Source of the DNA: Bacillota bacterium
GTDB lineage: Bacteria; Bacillota; Clostridia; Lachnospirales; Lachnospiraceae
Assembly (NCBI GenBank): GCA_030524555.1
Contig: JAUNGK010000010.1
Location: forward strand, 1 to 33,550
Reading direction: 5' to 3'
Length of the DNA stretch: 33,550 bases
Program-made: the position numbers and the translations under genes
The notes under the pieces: model-generated
What the model was told of the DNA's origin: nothing
Seen by the model: the letters and a program-made list of their open reading frames with translations, nothing else
The model's database searches: none
Part shown: positions 24,259 to 30,963 of the stretch, piece by piece
How the letters are laid out: each line of letters opens with the position of its first letter
Numbering within the stretch: the stretch's first letter is position 1

Positions 24259-25047
24259 TTAAACAAAGCTGTAAAAAATATAATATGCATGCCGCATGTA
24301 CAGGCTCATTGTCCAGATAAGCAAAAGCACCCATATGAGCAGTATAATCCGGTTTCTATTTCTTTCTCTTTTCCGGAAATTATAGCTGACAACCTCACTT
24401 TCCCGTTCCCGCATCAGGCAATTCATCAAATACCTCCGGTTTTTACGCTTTCCGCTTATCACCCGAATTCCCCGGGAAAGACACATCTCATAAAGCTCCC
24501 CAGTAGTATAGTCTTCAAATTTAATTCTCTTGAAAATGCCGTTTTCGGCTACATCCCGATAGTGCTTTTCCCTGGCCAGCTTTGCTTCTCCGGTTTCCGT
24601 ACCGACAAAAATCCCCGTAATGACCCAAATTGCAATAATAGGTATCAGCACTGCTGCTCCCTGCCACAGCACATATTCTCTCCGTTCTCCTATTTCCTTT
24701 CCGTTTCGTTGATACAGGATATAGGAATAATCCTGCCCCTTTTCATAGGTTCTGTAATCATCCGGCGTCACTACAATCTGCAGCCCGTCCACCACGAAGT
24801 AATACTCCAAATAGTCAGCGCTCCTTGACCGTCCGATGTAAAGCTTAACCTTTTCTTCAATTACATCCTCTATAACACCCGTCTCTTCAGTTTTTTCATA
24901 AAAAGCAGGATAGATAATGGATTTAACCGCAAAGGGCAGCGCTGCCCCCACAATCAGAGAAAGAAGAAAACAGCCAAGATAGCAGGCTGTATACAAACGG
25001 GGCATCTTATGACATAAATTGACAATAAGACCCTGTACCTTCTTCAT
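24259..25047 (-). CDS. membrane protein of unknown function
   Basis: This 262-aa protein has a hydrophobic helix near residues 18-42 (TACYLGCFLLSLIVGAALPF), a soluble extracytoplasmic-looking region, a second helix near 130-150 (AAVLIPIIAIWVITGIFVG), a basic cytoplasmic part and a third helix near the C-terminus (IILLIWVLLLIWTMSLY). I do not recognise a family. The ATG at 25045-25047 lies one base after the stop of the YbaK gene (TAATATG) and GGAG in that gene's last codons serves as ribosome-binding site, so translation is coupled. It is last in the SDR - YbaK operon and ends against the palindromic element. Confidence 0.75.
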   Translation of the reverse strand: MKKVQGLIVNLCHKMPRLYTACYLGCFLLSLIVGAALPFAVKSIIYPAFYEKTEETGVIEDVIEEKVKLYIGRSRSADYLEYYFVVDGLQIVVTPDDYRTYEKGQDYSYILYQRNGKEIGERREYVLWQGAAVLIPIIAIWVITGIFVGTETGEAKLAREKHYRDVAENGIFKRIKFEDYTTGELYEMCLSRGIRVISGKRKNRRYLMNCLMRERESEVVSYNFRKRERNRNRIILLIWVLLLIWTMSLYMRHAYYIFYSFV

Positions 25048-25048
25048 A

Positions 25049-25522
25049 TTACTGCTCCATGAGCTTGCACACATCCACCCAGCCTTCTTCCCCGGCATAC
25101 CTTTCCATTTCGGGGATAGTCAGCTCAATGGCGCTGTTGCTGCTTCCGCAGGCAGGAAAAACAGTCTCAAATCTTTTTAATGACTCATCCAGATAAACCT
25201 TTACGCCTTCCTTTACTCCAAAGGGACATACGCCGCCGACGGCATGTCCGATCAGCTCCACCACCTGATCGGGAGACAGCATCTTAGCTTTCGCTCCAAA
25301 CTGCTTTTTGTACTTGGAATTATCAATCTTTACATCCCCTGCTGCCACAATAAGAATCGGCTGCTCTCCCACCAAAAAGGAGAGAGTCTTAGCAATCCTT
25401 GCCGGTGCACAGCCAAGAGCCTGTGCCGCCAGAGCTACCGTTGCACTGGATACCTCAAATTCCCTGATCCGATCCTCCATATCAAACTGTCTGAAATATT
25501 CTCTTACTTTGTCAATTGCCAT
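25049..25522 (-). CDS. YbaK/EbsC family aminoacyl-tRNA deacylase
   Basis: This 157-aa protein belongs to the YbaK/EbsC/ProX editing family, which hydrolyses mischarged tRNAs, typically Cys-tRNA-Pro or Ala-tRNA-Pro. It shows the conserved lysine in ARIAKTLSF (K45), GDVKIDNSKYKKQFGAKA, and the GGVCPFGVK loop at residues 96-104. The ATG at 25520-25522 follows AAGGA by 6 bases and gives MAIDKVREYF; an upstream extension of 29 residues is not family-like. It lies 52 bases after the SDR gene and one base before the membrane protein gene. The exact tRNA substrate is not determinable. Confidence 0.9.
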   Translation of the reverse strand: MAIDKVREYFRQFDMEDRIREFEVSSATVALAAQALGCAPARIAKTLSFLVGEQPILIVAAGDVKIDNSKYKKQFGAKAKMLSPDQVVELIGHAVGGVCPFGVKEGVKVYLDESLKRFETVFPACGSSNSAIELTIPEMERYAGEEGWVDVCKLMEQ

Positions 25523-25574
25523 TGTTCCTTCACCTCTATGTACCATAGCTTTCTCAACATATACCTTCGTTCCT

Positions 25575-26294
25575 TTACCAGCTAAGCGGTTCCCCTTCAT
25601 AATCCACATACAAAGGTCTTTCCGTCATGGGAAGCGGCTGATCCAAGACAAGCTTTAGAATGGCGTCTGCAGATTGTTCCGGCGTGATCTTAGCAGTTTC
25701 ATCAAGATGTCCCCGCATATAGGTGGCCACATGACCAGGGTGAATTGCAATCACCCTGCCTCCCTCCTTGCTGATCTTATTATGTACCAAGGCAGACTGC
25801 ATATTGTTTGCAGCCTTGGACATACAGTAGGCAAACCAGCCCTCTCTTTCACACTGTCCGATACTGCCGGCCTCGGACGAAATGTTGACAATCAGCTTCT
25901 GATCGCTTTTCATTACATGCGCAGCCAATGCATTGGTCACCCGCAGAGTTCCCAAAGCGTTTACATTGATGACCTGCTTCATCTCCTCAAAATCCAGTTC
26001 ATCATAAATATCCTTATTAATATCCCCCAGAATTCCCGCATTGTTGATCAAAAGATTTAAACAGGGAGCCTTTCTCAAAACCTCCTGCTTCATCTGTGCC
26101 ACACTGTCATCGCTGGCAATATCAAGCAGAATAATTGTCAATCTGTCCTGAAATTGTTCCTTCAACAGATCCAAACGCTTTTCTTCCGGATTAATCCTTC
26201 CCGCAAAAACATGATAGCCTCTTTCAAGCAGCCTGGAAACCAAACAAAATCCCACTCCATGATCGGTACCTGTTACAAGCGCATATTTTTCCAT
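25575..26294 (-). CDS. short-chain dehydrogenase/reductase
   Basis: This 239-aa SDR oxidoreductase has the nucleotide-binding TGTDHGVG at residues 8-15, structural NNAG at 84-87, catalytic Ser in VNISSEAG (139/140) and the catalytic YCMSK pair Y156/K160. It should reduce or oxidise a carbonyl/alcohol with NAD(P)(H); the substrate is unknown. The ATG at 26292-26294 has a GGAGGAAG site upstream. It heads an operon with ybaK and a membrane protein gene, from a strong promoter at 26326-26354. Confidence 0.9.
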   Translation of the reverse strand: MEKYALVTGTDHGVGFCLVSRLLERGYHVFAGRINPEEKRLDLLKEQFQDRLTIILLDIASDDSVAQMKQEVLRKAPCLNLLINNAGILGDINKDIYDELDFEEMKQVINVNALGTLRVTNALAAHVMKSDQKLIVNISSEAGSIGQCEREGWFAYCMSKAANNMQSALVHNKISKEGGRVIAIHPGHVATYMRGHLDETAKITPEQSADAILKLVLDQPLPMTERPLYVDYEGEPLSW

Positions 26295-26325
26295 CTATCC
26301 GCTTCCTCCCTTCTGTTCCTGCCTT

Positions 26326-26354
26326 ATTATATTGGATTTTTATTTTTCCCGCAA
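26326..26354 (-). promoter_or_regulatory. sigma-A promoter of the SDR operon
   Basis: Minus-strand TTGCGG (26349-26354), a 17-base spacer and a perfect TATAAT (26326-26331), just after the ABC permease stop at 26358. Confidence 0.75.
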
Positions 26355-26357
26355 TAG

Positions 26358-27584
26358 CTATCTGACCTCTGCCCTTCTGTATACCTGATAAATCACTGGA
26401 CATAACAACAAAACCAAAAGCAGATAGATCACCATCAGAATGGGAACCGCCCCTACAACCTTTCCACCGATTTGATACAGGCTGAAATAACAGACCGCCA
26501 AATTCATCTGCAAAAGCTGATCCGGCAGGAGCGCACATATTTTGCTGACGATCACATAGGGAAAGCTTTGTAAAAATGCAGGCAGAAAAATTAAAATGAA
26601 GGGCACCATCACCGCCAGAGTGGCCGAACGGAATTTTGCCGACACCAGCATCACCAAAAGCAGCATAAAAAGACTGCCCAGATACCCGCCGAACACAATC
26701 AACAGATATTCCTGCCAGTTGGTGATATTGTAAAAGCTTTTCCAGCCCCGCCCCGAGGTCTGGATTAAAAGCCCTGCTCCGTCAGCTCCTAAGTATCCCA
26801 AAACAATTCCAGTATACAAAAGCACCATAACCCAGTACACCGCCGTAACCATCAAAAAGCCGGCCCCCAGCTTTGCCACGCTGGCCCTTCCTCTCCCATG
26901 ATAGGAGGAAAAGAATATGGCATCCGTTTTCATCTGAAACTCTCCCGAAAAGATACCCGCAGCCAGAAATCCTAAAATTAATACCGTAATCATAATCACC
27001 GTAGGAAAGAATTCAAACAACGCATCCCATCCTGCAAAATAATCGTAGTAAAAAGGAGTCTCGATATTTTTATATCTATCGATCAAAAAAGCCTTTTCCT
27101 CCTCCGAGAAGGTGTCCTTTGCTTCCCCATCAAGCCATTCCTCTAATTGGAGAACCCGGTTATCATAAAACTTTGATGCATCCTCCGGCTCCAAGCGATC
27201 TGCCAGATAATAATCATACTCCCGAAACTTGCCAAAGGATCGCACCAGCATAGCTCTGATATCATAAATGCCCTGCTTCCAGCCATAAGCAATATCCTGC
27301 ATCTGCACATCATCAGAATTAAATTCCGGCGTAGCATTTATCCTGCTGTTTTCCTCAATTACCTTGGCAAGCCTTTCCTCCGTCAGCTCGCCTTCCCATT
27401 CCTTCCTTGCCTGCCGAAGCATTCTGACAGCCGAAAACCCCTTTTCAGCCTGCCCCTGCTCATTGATGTATTTCACATCACAGACTGCAAAATAGCTGGT
27501 AAGACCAAGAAGCAGGAGTAAAAGCAGCACCGCAATCTTTCCGCTCCGCTTCACAAATATCTTTTTAAGCTCATAAATCATCAT
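26358..27584 (-). CDS. ABC-2 type transporter permease
   Basis: This 408-aa membrane protein has one helix near residues 17-35 (IAVLLLLLLLGLTSYFAV), a large extracytoplasmic domain to about residue 190, then five or six helices, typical of ABC-2 permeases paired with a separate ATPase. The MMIYELKK start at 27584 (or the next Met at 27581) is chosen because it overlaps the last codons of the ATPase gene by 14 bases with a GTGAAGAAG stretch before it; a longer open frame from 27632 would lie inside the ATPase gene. It is last in the sigma-factor operon. Substrate is unknown; export of a lipid, peptide or antibiotic is possible. Confidence 0.82.
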   Translation of the reverse strand: MMIYELKKIFVKRSGKIAVLLLLLLLGLTSYFAVCDVKYINEQGQAEKGFSAVRMLRQARKEWEGELTEERLAKVIEENSRINATPEFNSDDVQMQDIAYGWKQGIYDIRAMLVRSFGKFREYDYYLADRLEPEDASKFYDNRVLQLEEWLDGEAKDTFSEEEKAFLIDRYKNIETPFYYDYFAGWDALFEFFPTVIMITVLILGFLAAGIFSGEFQMKTDAIFFSSYHGRGRASVAKLGAGFLMVTAVYWVMVLLYTGIVLGYLGADGAGLLIQTSGRGWKSFYNITNWQEYLLIVFGGYLGSLFMLLLVMLVSAKFRSATLAVMVPFILIFLPAFLQSFPYVIVSKICALLPDQLLQMNLAVCYFSLYQIGGKVVGAVPILMVIYLLLVLLLCPVIYQVYRRAEVR

Positions 27585-28458
27585 CTTCTTCACCGCCCTT
27601 TTCTCCGAAATAATGTAAAAATACGTCCTCAAGCGTTAAATCGTCTTCCGTTGCCGCAGGGTGCGGGCTTTCCATAGCCAGCATTCTCATATGCGCCATT
27701 CCTTCTCCCGTCCTGATATTGACCACCTTATAATTTTTCATATAGTAATCTGCCTCCTTAAGCGGCACTGTGAGACAAAAGACCTTTTCCTCCACCTTTT
27801 CAGTGACCTCCTTAAGCGTACCGGCATGCAGAATTTCCCCTTCCTTCATCAGCAGAATTTCATTGGCAATATACTCAATATCCGACACAATATGGGTAGA
27901 CAATATCACCAGACGCTCTCTTGCAAGCTCACTGATCAGGTTCCGAAATCTGATTCGTTCGCTGGGATCCAGCCCTGCCGTAGGTTCATCCAGAATCAAT
28001 ATCTCCGGATCGTTCAGCATAGCCTGGGCAATTCCCACTCTTCGCTTCATTCCTCCTGACAGCTTTCTCATTTTTCTGTTCTTCACCTTGGAAAGTCCTA
28101 CCTTATCCAGCATCATCATAACCTTCCTGGAAGCTGCGGCTCTGCTTACCCCTTTAATCGAAGCAATATAAAGCAGATAATCCTTAACCGTAAAATCCGG
28201 ATAATACCCAAACTCCTGCGGCAGATACCCTAATACCTTACGGTAATCCGCTCCCATCTCAAATATATCCGCGCCGTTATAATAAATTCTTCCTTCCGTA
28301 GGATGAAGCAGCGTACAAAGCATACGCATCAGGGTAGTCTTTCCCGCTCCGTTTACACCAAGCAGTCCATAAACGCCCTTTTCCATGGTGCAGGTGATCC
28401 CATTCACCGCCCGTATCCCCTGAAAATCCTTGGTTAAATTCTCTATTCTCAATTCCAC
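27571..28458 (-). CDS. ABC transporter ATP-binding protein
   Basis: This 295-aa ATPase has Walker A GVNGAGKTTLMRM, Q-loop YLPQEFGYYPDF, signature LSGGMKRRVGIAQ, Walker B ILILDEPTAGLDP and switch His in LSTHIV, followed by an about 80-residue C-terminal extension ending in an acidic tail. It pairs with the downstream ABC-2 permease. The start is GTG at 28456-28458: GGAGGT lies 9 bases upstream inside the preceding gene, which it overlaps by 10 bases. Overlaps at both ends point to tight translational coupling across the operon. Confidence 0.9.
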   Translation of the reverse strand: MELRIENLTKDFQGIRAVNGITCTMEKGVYGLLGVNGAGKTTLMRMLCTLLHPTEGRIYYNGADIFEMGADYRKVLGYLPQEFGYYPDFTVKDYLLYIASIKGVSRAAASRKVMMMLDKVGLSKVKNRKMRKLSGGMKRRVGIAQAMLNDPEILILDEPTAGLDPSERIRFRNLISELARERLVILSTHIVSDIEYIANEILLMKEGEILHAGTLKEVTEKVEEKVFCLTVPLKEADYYMKNYKVVNIRTGEGMAHMRMLAMESPHPAATEDDLTLEDVFLHYFGEKGGEEDDDL

Positions 28459-29207
28459 CTTCTACTTACCTCCAAAAAACTTTCACAATTTACAATTGTC
28501 CTTCTGACAGCATGGATCAGATACAATACCGTCAAAAAAAGCATTCCCTCCCATATAGGGAGCGAAATTCTTTGATACAAATGATTATCAACAACAACTA
28601 CAAGCCATAGGGCAGACCAAAGCAGGGCCAAAAAGACGGCACAAAATTCCGACATAATATACTTACAGCACAAAATCCCAAACAGGATAGCGCAGGTTAC
28701 CGAAAGAGGAACGAAAAAGTGTATCAGCATTTCCTCCATTCTCACGGAGGTTGTAAATGATACAAGCACCATAAAGATACTTAATGACACACCGTCCACT
28801 ATGGCAAATATCAGCATACGTGCAGCATAAATCTGCCTAAGGGAATAGTAAGCCGCCGTTTCTATCTCCATAGTCCGTGACGATCTGTTTTTCCACAGCT
28901 CAGGAATAAGTAAAACCGCAAATACCGGCGCCAAAATTCCCATACCTCTCTGCATAAAAAGCTCTGTACATCCCTCATGCATAAACCACCATAAAATAAG
29001 CAGCACGCCTGCCTGCAGAACCCACCATCTCTTTTTCATGTATCCCATCTGTTGGTAAAGAAAGTCAAAATAGGATGAAGGCTGCTTTTCCGCTTCCGCC
29101 CAAAAAAGTTCCTTAGCCCTCTGTGCGGTTTGAGCGATCTTCTCTTCCTCCACTTCTCCCACCGCATGATTTCCATACTCCAAAAGCTGTTTTTCTACTG
29201 CTCTCAA
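28449..29207 (-). CDS. multi-pass membrane protein encoded next to the sigma factor (possible anti-sigma)
   Basis: This 252-aa protein has a charged cytoplasmic N-terminus of about 58 residues and roughly six membrane helices (for example WWVLQAGVLLILWWFM, LIFAIVDGVSLSIFMVLVSF, FCAVFLALLWSALWLVVVVD). It starts at TTG (29205-29207), whose TG is shared with the sigma-factor stop (TTGA overlap); AGGAGG sits 7 bases upstream and there is no ATG before residue 54, so the TTG start is convincing. No named family is recognised. Position directly after an ECF-like sigma gene and its soluble N-terminus suggest an anti-sigma or sensor role; it could equally be an accessory permease subunit. Confidence 0.75.
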   Translation of the reverse strand: MRAVEKQLLEYGNHAVGEVEEEKIAQTAQRAKELFWAEAEKQPSSYFDFLYQQMGYMKKRWWVLQAGVLLILWWFMHEGCTELFMQRGMGILAPVFAVLLIPELWKNRSSRTMEIETAAYYSLRQIYAARMLIFAIVDGVSLSIFMVLVSFTTSVRMEEMLIHFFVPLSVTCAILFGILCCKYIMSEFCAVFLALLWSALWLVVVVDNHLYQRISLPIWEGMLFLTVLYLIHAVRRTIVNCESFLEVSRRWN

Positions 29208-29722
29208 TACTCTTCCTCCTTTCCAAGAAGCCTTTCCATTTGCAAAAGCCCCTTTCTTAACTGATATTTAACCGAAGCTGTTCCGATTTTCAAAATTCCT
29301 GCAATCTCCTTAATCTCAAGCTGCCAGAAAAACCTTAAAATAATGATCTCTCTTTGCTGATCAGGCAGCCGGCAAAGAGCCCTTTCTATCATCAGTTTGT
29401 TTTCCGCATCCAGAGTGTTCTCTTCTCCATTTTCCGGAATCCGTTCCACTGCAATCTCCTTTTCTTTCCTTCCCAGGTCAATGCACAGGTTTCGGGCCGT
29501 TGTGTAGAGAAAGTTAAGAGCCTTTCCCTTGTGCCGGTATCCGGCAAGAGCTCTGAAAAACCGGAAAAATGTCTCCTGGGTTAAATCCTCTGCCTGCTGT
29601 TTGTCATTACAATGCCAGGTGCAATAGCTTAGCACACGGGAATAGTATTTCCGCACAAAAAGATCCATGGCAGCTTCGTCGCCGCCTTTCATTTTCCTGA
29701 TTAAAAGAAAATCCTGATCCAC
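29204..29722 (-). CDS. RNA polymerase sigma factor, sigma-70 family (ECF-like)
   Basis: This 172-aa protein has region 2 (residues about 18-85, with AEDLTQETFFRFFRAL at 44-59) and region 4 (about 112-165, RLPDQQREIIILRFFWQLEIKEIAGIL then the GTASVKYQLRKGL recognition helix) but no regions 1 or 3, as in ECF sigma factors. The start is GTG at 29720-29722 with AAGGAGG 5 bases upstream. It heads an operon with a membrane protein and an ABC ATPase/permease pair, which suggests an envelope or antibiotic stress response. Upstream lie an ECF-type promoter, implying autoregulation, and a cre site. Confidence 0.9.
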   Translation of the reverse strand: MDQDFLLIRKMKGGDEAAMDLFVRKYYSRVLSYCTWHCNDKQQAEDLTQETFFRFFRALAGYRHKGKALNFLYTTARNLCIDLGRKEKEIAVERIPENGEENTLDAENKLMIERALCRLPDQQREIIILRFFWQLEIKEIAGILKIGTASVKYQLRKGLLQMERLLGKEEEY

Positions 29723-29745
29723 AAGGGCCTCCTTTCTGCCATTTT

Positions 29746-29759
29746 TGAAAGCGCTTTCT
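29746..29759. promoter_or_regulatory. catabolite-responsive element (CcpA cre site)
   Basis: TGAAAGCGCTTTCT fits the cre consensus TGWAARCGYTWWCW at every position. It lies directly downstream of the predicted ECF promoter start and 24 bases before the GTG, a position suited to repression of the sigma operon. Confidence 0.65.
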
Positions 29760-29766
29760 AATAAGT

Positions 29767-29792
29767 ATAACGATGGAGTGACGAAAATGGTT
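29767..29792 (-). promoter_or_regulatory. ECF-type promoter of the sigma-factor operon
   Basis: On the minus strand AACC (29789-29792), 16 bases and CGTTAT (29767-29772) fit the AAC...CGT pattern of ECF sigma promoters. A sigma-A-like TATACT (29764-29769) overlaps it but has no matching -35. Confidence 0.5.
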
Positions 29793-29830
29793 AAATTTTT
29801 TATTCATCCATCAAATTAGTTGATTTTTTG

Positions 29831-29859
29831 TTGACAAAACATTTATTTTTTCGTATGCT
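29831..29859 (+). promoter_or_regulatory. sigma-A promoter of the Rpn - DUF3160 operon
   Basis: A perfect TTGACA (29831-29836), a 17-base spacer and TATGCT (29854-29859), leaving a leader of about 145 bases. Confidence 0.75.
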
Positions 29860-29884
29860 AATTTTATCTAAAAAATCAAAACAG

Positions 29885-29988
29885 TGTACATTTCGTACAT
29901 TCAGGCAATTTCTGCCGATTTTTTCTTTTTATTATTTTAAATATGGCAGGAACTGACCAGCATTTGACATAGCTTTTCATATCCTGCC
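29885..29988 (+). other. structured 5' leader of the Rpn gene
   Basis: Within the leader are a small hairpin TGTAC/GTACA (29885-29899), a 4-bp GGCA/TGCC stem followed by a T-rich run (about 29904-29930) that could be a weak attenuator, and a 7-bp inverted repeat GGCAGGA/TCCTGCC (29945-29951 with 29982-29988). None matches a riboswitch I know. Confidence 0.35.
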
Positions 29989-30009
29989 GCAACACAGGGA
30001 GGATACTAT

Positions 30010-30963
30010 ATGAAACATTATGTCAAAAACCTTATTGATGATATTGGCCGTAAAATACGCCATAAAGTTCACCCACAGGTCAAAGACCGCCTTTTCCGAT
30101 TCCTTTTTGATAAGGAGAGGGAAGCACTTCTGCAGCTCTATAATGCTCTGAACGGGACAGACTACCAGAATGCCTCACAGCTGGAGGTTGTTACAATCGA
30201 AAGTGCGGTTTACGTTGTGATGAAAAATGACCTTGCTTTTATGATTGCGGGTGTTCTGAATCTGTACGAGCATCAAAGTACCGTCAACCCAAACATGCCG
30301 GTACGTTTTCTGGTCTATTTGGCACAGGAATACCAGCTGTTTGTAGAACAGACAGAAAAAAGTCTCTATGGAAGGAAACAAATACTTCTTCCCACACCTC
30401 ATTGTGTGGTATTCTATAATGGAGATCAGAAAGTGCCTGAGAAACAGATCCTAAAGCTGTCCGATGCCTTTGAAAACAAGACCCAGGCGGCTGATGTAGA
30501 ATTATCGGTATCTGTACTGAATATTAATTACGGTCACAATAAAACATTGATGGAAAAATGCAAAATCCTTGAGGAATATGCAAAGTTTGTAGAGGTCTCA
30601 AAGCAATTCATAACGAAAAGCAAAAACAGAAAAGAATCGTTGCATCAGGCAATCGAATACTGTATCGAGAACCACATCCTTGAAAATTTCCTTAAGAAAT
30701 ACCGCCAGGAGGTGCTTGGTATGCTGCTGGAAGAGTTTGATCAAAAAAAATATGAACGCACAATAAGGGAGGAAGGCCGTGAAGAAGGGCTAAACGAAGG
30801 TATCTCCATTGGGAAATATCAGGTTTTAACAGAAAATGTAGACTCTCTGATGAAAAATTTGAATATTGATCTTTCTAAGGCCTGCTCGCTGCTTGGCATT
30901 ACTGCTGCCGAATACGAAGAAGCCATGAAAAATAAAAGAAAGGCGCAAAATTATGATACATAA
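30010..30963 (+). CDS. Rpn family recombination-promoting nuclease / putative transposase
   Basis: This 317-aa protein is of the PD-(D/E)XK type seen in Rpn (YhgA-like) proteins, DNA nucleases that promote RecA-independent recombination. The active-site pattern is D74 (MKNDLAF) with E87-H-Q89 in NLYEHQST, followed by the family-typical NPNMPVRFLVYLAQEYQ. The C-terminus has the usual EEGREEGLNEGISIG repeat-like helix and a LLGIT-x-EYEEAM end. GGGAGG lies 7 bases before the ATG. Despite the transposase label such proteins are not flanked by inverted repeats here. Its stop overlaps the DUF3160 start by 11 bases, so the two are probably co-translated. Confidence 0.85.
   Translation: MKHYVKNLIDDIGRKIRHKVHPQVKDRLFRFLFDKEREALLQLYNALNGTDYQNASQLEVVTIESAVYVVMKNDLAFMIAGVLNLYEHQSTVNPNMPVRFLVYLAQEYQLFVEQTEKSLYGRKQILLPTPHCVVFYNGDQKVPEKQILKLSDAFENKTQAADVELSVSVLNINYGHNKTLMEKCKILEEYAKFVEVSKQFITKSKNRKESLHQAIEYCIENHILENFLKKYRQEVLGMLLEEFDQKKYERTIREEGREEGLNEGISIGKYQVLTENVDSLMKNLNIDLSKACSLLGITAAEYEEAMKNKRKAQNYDT

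Noticed and set aside
30010-30963. Insertion sequence around the Rpn transposase-like gene
   Set aside because: No terminal inverted repeats or target duplications flank the gene; it has a normal promoter and overlaps the next gene.
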